This document shows positions 16,571 to 20,299 of a stretch of 20,299 bases of DNA, piece after piece; the stretch's first letter is position 1, and the number at the start of each line of letters is the position of its first letter. The position numbers and the translations under genes are program-made. The notes under the pieces are model-generated. The model was not told the DNA's origin. It did not search any database and was given only the letters and a program-made list of their open reading frames with translations. The stretch comes from Ophiothrix spiculata (lineage: Eukaryota; Echinodermata; Ophiuroidea; Amphilepidida; Ophiotrichidae): NCBI GenBank assembly GCA_000969725.1, contig JXSR01S073317.1; one strand, written 5' to 3'.

Positions 16571-17358
16571 TGAGTCTATGTTTCAAACATGGTTAGCACA
16601 TCACAATCACAGATATCTCTCATCATAGTTGATGGGAGCACAAAATACATGTAGATGAAGCAAACCCAGGTCAAGTCTGCAAAATGGCTCTATGAAGCCT
16701 GTCTGTTTAAATTCTACCAAAGTATGACTTTGTTGTCTGTATCTAATAATCTATATCTGCCTGGTCTGCTGCAACTACCTCCACGGTGGGGTATATCAGT
16801 TGCTGTCTTTATACCACAGAGAAGACAAAAACCATGTCAGCTAGTGCTAGTTTTATATCTATGAGCTTTTGACTGAGCAGAGTAAAGTGTATTTCTTTAA
16901 TTTGTACATCCCATGCCTATCAAAGAATGACTGAAGCTTGGGCTTAAATAGTTACTCTATGCACTCTCATGTAAATAGTAGATCTATAACCATGATGCAC
17001 TGTAATAAACCACATGGGTGTCAATCAATATACCTGTGAATGTTAGCAAACATGTACAGTACAAAGGAATTGTTTATTGACCTGTGCACATGTACACTCA
17101 CTCATAACAGATCATGTGACCTCTCTCTATAATCATTACCTACTACAGTACTAGAAATTTTCACTGTATTCTATATTTACTAATTTGACTAAGATTCCAG
17201 TTTGCATTAAATGTATTCTTTGCATCAGTGCATGAGATTAATTTCAAGTTCCTTTTCTCATAAAATAAGGGCTATGTACCCGAGGCCGAGGGGGGCACTC
17301 ACTTTATATTTTGATGGGGGTATTCCGCGGGCAGCACAAATTTCGGAGGCTAGGCACT

Positions 17359-17515
17359 GGCGTGTCCAAGATTTTTCCTTGCGGGGGGCTTAAGAGGGCT
17401 TGGCGATTTGTGCGGGGGGCTTTAGTGTCAAAACTTTACAAAATTAGGCTGATTCTACATGATTTTGCAACTCTGCGGGAGGCTTCAGCCCCTAAAGCCA
17501 CCCCCTGGACACGCC
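17359..17515 (+). mobile_element. 157-bp MITE with GGCGTGTCCA ends, nested
   Basis: GGCGTGTCCA (17359-17368) and TGGACACGCC (17506-17515) are perfect 10-bp inverted ends. Subterminal GCGGGGGGCTT blocks are characteristic. It lies inside the 1-kb element, so it inserted later. The reverse copy at 19627-19783 has the same length. Confidence 0.8.
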
Positions 17516-17547
17516 ACTGCTAACGAACGGACAAACCAGGCAAAAAG

Positions 17548-17663
17548 TAGGGTCTTGGGAACTGTTCATCAACCATGAAAAATTTAGGGTCTTGGGAACT
17601 GACGCTCAGAACAAAAGTAGGGTCTTTAGAACTGATGTATTGGTCAAGAGTATGGTCTTGAGA
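17548..17663 (+). repeat. Degenerate tandem repeats of TAGGGTCTTGGGAACTG
   Basis: TAGGGTCTTGGGAACTG is at 17548-17564 and 17585-17601, TAGGGTCTTTAGAACTG at 17618-17634, and a weaker TATGGTCTTGAGA near 17651. Spacing is about 33-37 bp. The array belongs to the interior of the 1-kb element. Confidence 0.7.
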
Positions 17664-19626
17664 AAAAAATTTGTGACTTTTTTTAATGAAAACACAATTT
17701 TTATTTGAAATATCGAACACCAACCCTTTTTAATACACAAACAGGAAAAGTGCATATTTAGACCATGCAGTAGTAGTAGAGTAGGGGAATGTCATTGAAG
17801 TATACCAAAATTGCATAAATAACAAATTCACATATTACATAACTGCCAATTAATCTTCAGATTTTTTTCACACCAAACTCATTCTATATTGACGAGAAAA
17901 CATCGAAGCGAGTTGGCTGGATTTGGGATCGGGCATGTCATACCAGTGCACCTACGAAATACCAAGTACGAAATTTCAAGCAAAATGATGCGTCTCGTAA
18001 AATGTTTACATCTACTACATGCAAAATAGTTATAGAACCATTATTAAAAACACCTACTTTGATAACATTTACTTTTTATCTGATGAGGTGTATTAATCTA
18101 GGCTAGGCCGAACGGCTTTTAGAGAACTTACATGCTAATGAGGGGAGCGAAAAAAGAGCGGACGACTTTGTTTGTGGAGTCTTAAAACGGCGATTTCAGG
18201 AAAATGCATAGCTAGAGAACGGCGATCAGCCGTGAAAAGGGGGTCTCCAAAGCGGCACATACCCCTGATCACCAACATGCGTGAGTGCCCTCCCTGGGGC
18301 TATGTACTAAGAGTAAAATTGTACACCATTTGTTGGTAAGTTGGATTGGGAGCGGCCTTTGGCCAGTATGTTGTTTTTATTTTATGGACTATCCAGGCCC
18401 GGTATCCAGGCTTGTGATTTTTGCATAGATCTGGCGTTCTAGGACTTTTACACGATCACCCATGTGTCCCCTATATGGACCAACCTGGATAAACAAAAAT
18501 ACTTGCACAAAATGTCTAGGCCTAAAACAGCAAGTTGATTCAACGCCCGATTCAACGACCAAGATTAAAATTTATGCAACCTAAATCTCAGGGAGAGGAA
18601 ACTATCGGGGAAGCTATGGAGAAGTTTCAGGTCAGCAAAAGGCATGCCAGGGGTTTCATGTTGTGTATTTTAATATTTTGACTAATATCTAATGTAGGCT
18701 ATAAAAATTCAACATTCCTAAAATAAAATATGCAGTCACAGCAATGGTGCACATATTATCTCAAATACATGAATGACAGCTGATTTAAATCAGTGAGTTT
18801 TTAATGTCATAGCAAAGTATTATACTTTGGTTGTAGATAAGCTAAAAAATCTCGTGAAATTTTTCAACCCATGAAAAATTTGGATACTACAAATGACACT
18901 AACTTTGCCTTGCACTAGCAGTGGCTGTGTAGTAATGCACAGTGCGTCTGTGTGCCAACATACAATACACACTCACTGCCAGACATGAGCTGAGTTGAGT
19001 TGTGTGCAAGTGAAATATTGGAAATGCCAGCTCATTTTCTGTAGCCTTGCAATTCAGAATGGAAACCCGCCTGGCAAGCTAGACATATCCAATTTGGTTG
19101 TGGGCTTGGCTCTCTGATTTCAGTACCGACGACACCATGTGAATAGGAAGAATCAGATCTCTATCATAAGTATTTAACTTTAACAAACATATATATTAAA
19201 TTCACACAATTATTTACATCAAGCATATGATTAATGAGTAGACTTTTTTAAGTGTAATAGGTTAAACATTTAACCCAGACAATTAAATTTTATATAGAAA
19301 TAAGAGATAATGCTCAAGTTTCGAATACAGAATGAACATGATCACAAACATAAATGCAGAAATTAAAGTCACCATGGGTGCCATGACACATGGTGAAACA
19401 AGTAGCGATGGTCTTTAGGCATGGGGAAATGTAACTTTGAAAGGATCTATTTAAGGTTGTTGTCGACAGGAATTTGTCGAAAATATTGTAGACAACAGCA
19501 TTTTTGCAGATTTTCGACAAGCATTTTCCCAGTGGTGACGAAAATGTAAACGAAAAACTTTGGCTTCGCTTCCTCCAGTAATAGTTGACCATGCTTTAAT
19601 TTTTACAATATTGGTATTTAATCATT

Positions 19627-19783
19627 AGCGTGTCCAGGAGGGGGGCTTTGGGTGCTGAAGCCCCCGCACTTTGTTAAAAATCATGCAAAATCAGCCGATT
19701 TTTGATGTTTTTAGGCTTCAAGCCCCCCGCAAAATACTGAAAGCCCCGCTGAGCCCCCCGCAGGAAAATATCCTGGACACGCC
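19627..19783 (-). mobile_element. 157-bp MITE, second copy, inverted
   Basis: GCGTGTCCAGGA (from 19628) and TCCTGGACACGCC (to 19783) are the inverted ends. The reverse complement aligns along its whole length with the copy at 17359-17515, including GCGGGGGGCT, GGCTGATT and GGGGCTTCAGC. No ORF of its own is credible. Confidence 0.8.
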
Positions 19784-20299
19784 GGTGTTAATACTGTGCC
19801 GCATAAAATACCACAAGATTCAGAATTTAATAGACAAAAGTGAAAGGTTTACTTGTAAGCATTAGTTGATTTATTCTCTCTATATAATCATTTTTTCTTT
19901 CAAAATTGCTATTCTTTATTTCGTACATTCTCTCTATATAATCATTTTTTTATTTCGTACCGCATGAACATTTCTTAATGTCTAATTTTATGCCGTTTCG
20001 GGTCAAAGTTTGTTCTCATTCATGAAAATAAATGCGATACGACCTCATTGGGCATGTTTACATTTCATTGGAGGTTGTTATGCTTGATTTAAATTAAGTA
20101 ATTGTTATCTGTTTTATATTTTTAAAATGAAAATGTGAAGATTTAATGGTTATTTTATCAACAAGTGTCCTAAGCTTCCTGCTAATCATGGCCGCAGCAA
20201 ATTTAACTCCATCATGTTCTTCTCATACACTCAACTCTTGATGACCAGTAAATACTATATACCAACTGATGCAATGTTTTGACGAGAATTTGTCGACGT

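Larger units (their letters stand above)
17269..18307. mobile_element. About 1-kb TIR element with 11-bp target duplication
   Basis: GGGCTATGTAC occurs directly repeated at 17269-17279 and 18297-18307, exactly outside ends that are inverted repeats of each other (GAGGGGGGCACTCACT at the left; GTGAGTGCCCTCCCTG at the right). The 17280-18296 interior has no long ORF, so the element is non-autonomous. An 11-bp duplication fits the 9-11 bp typical of Mutator-like elements, which makes that the best class guess. It is interrupted by a 157-bp MITE (17359-17515). Confidence 0.7.
15293..20299. other. Upstream flank of SETD2, intergenic or 5' UTR intron, repeat-filled
   Basis: No exon, RNA gene or conserved protein is recognisable on either strand. 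It contains the hairpin at 15482-15610, the SINE at 16364 on, the TIR element at 17269-18307 with its nested MITE, a hairpin near 19461-19520, another MITE at 19627-19783, and a direct repeat TTCTCTCTATATAATCATTT near 19873 and 19928. The SETD2 promoter should lie here, but I see no clear core-promoter motif. Confidence 0.6.

Noticed and set aside
18960..18995. Alternative minus-strand start exon (ATGTCTGGCA|GTGAGT)
   Set aside because: It ends in phase 1 and cannot join the 25-nt microexon in frame, and the resulting start does not resemble SETD2.
19671..19865. 64-codon plus-strand frame
   Set aside because: It lies mostly in the inverted MITE copy. Such frames are repeat artefacts.

Overview
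The window is animal genomic DNA. It is AT-rich, carries long introns and many short inverted-repeat transposons, and has no bacterial-style gene packing. The repeat types (TIR miniature elements, a tRNA-derived SINE) and the gene structure suggest a marine invertebrate, perhaps a deuterostome such as an echinoderm or hemichordate. That placement is an impression, not a proof.

I can support one gene. It lies on the minus strand and is the 5' (N-terminal) part of the SETD2 orthologue, the histone H3 lysine-36 methyltransferase that travels with elongating RNA polymerase II. Reading right to left, the proposed coding exons are: a start exon (15292-15285, ATG GAT TT), a 25-nt microexon (14446-14422), a giant 4,379-nt exon (9136-4758), and a 129-nt exon (2642-2514) carrying most of the AWS zinc domain. 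All four join in phase, with GT donors and AG acceptors. The giant exon encodes a long disordered, nearly cysteine-free N-terminal region and ends at LDENFYLTE(R). The split arginine codon is completed by the AWS exon, which reads MVCEC, CGEDCLNR and LMIE(C). This matches the SETD2 pre-AWS/AWS signature, and the twelve-residue spacing from the arginine to the AWS methionine equals the human one as I remember it. The catalytic SET, post-SET, WW and SRI parts are not in the window and should lie beyond position 1.

The introns and the upstream flank (15293-20299) hold no other gene I can recognise. They are filled with non-autonomous mobile elements: two inverted copies of one MITE family (1434-2367), a perfect-armed fold-back element (2807-2967), several other TIR elements, a tRNA-Thr-like SINE (16364 to about 16570), a roughly 1-kb TIR element with an 11-bp target duplication (17269-18307) holding a nested 157-bp MITE, and a second inverted copy of that MITE (19627-19783).

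The points most worth a second look are in the protein. They are an array of basic RRRG boxes, a candidate UHM-ligand motif (KKRKNRW), a three-fold IPVIG motif, two 11-residue tandem arrays and a cluster of SUMO consensus sites, all in a region normally dismissed as featureless.
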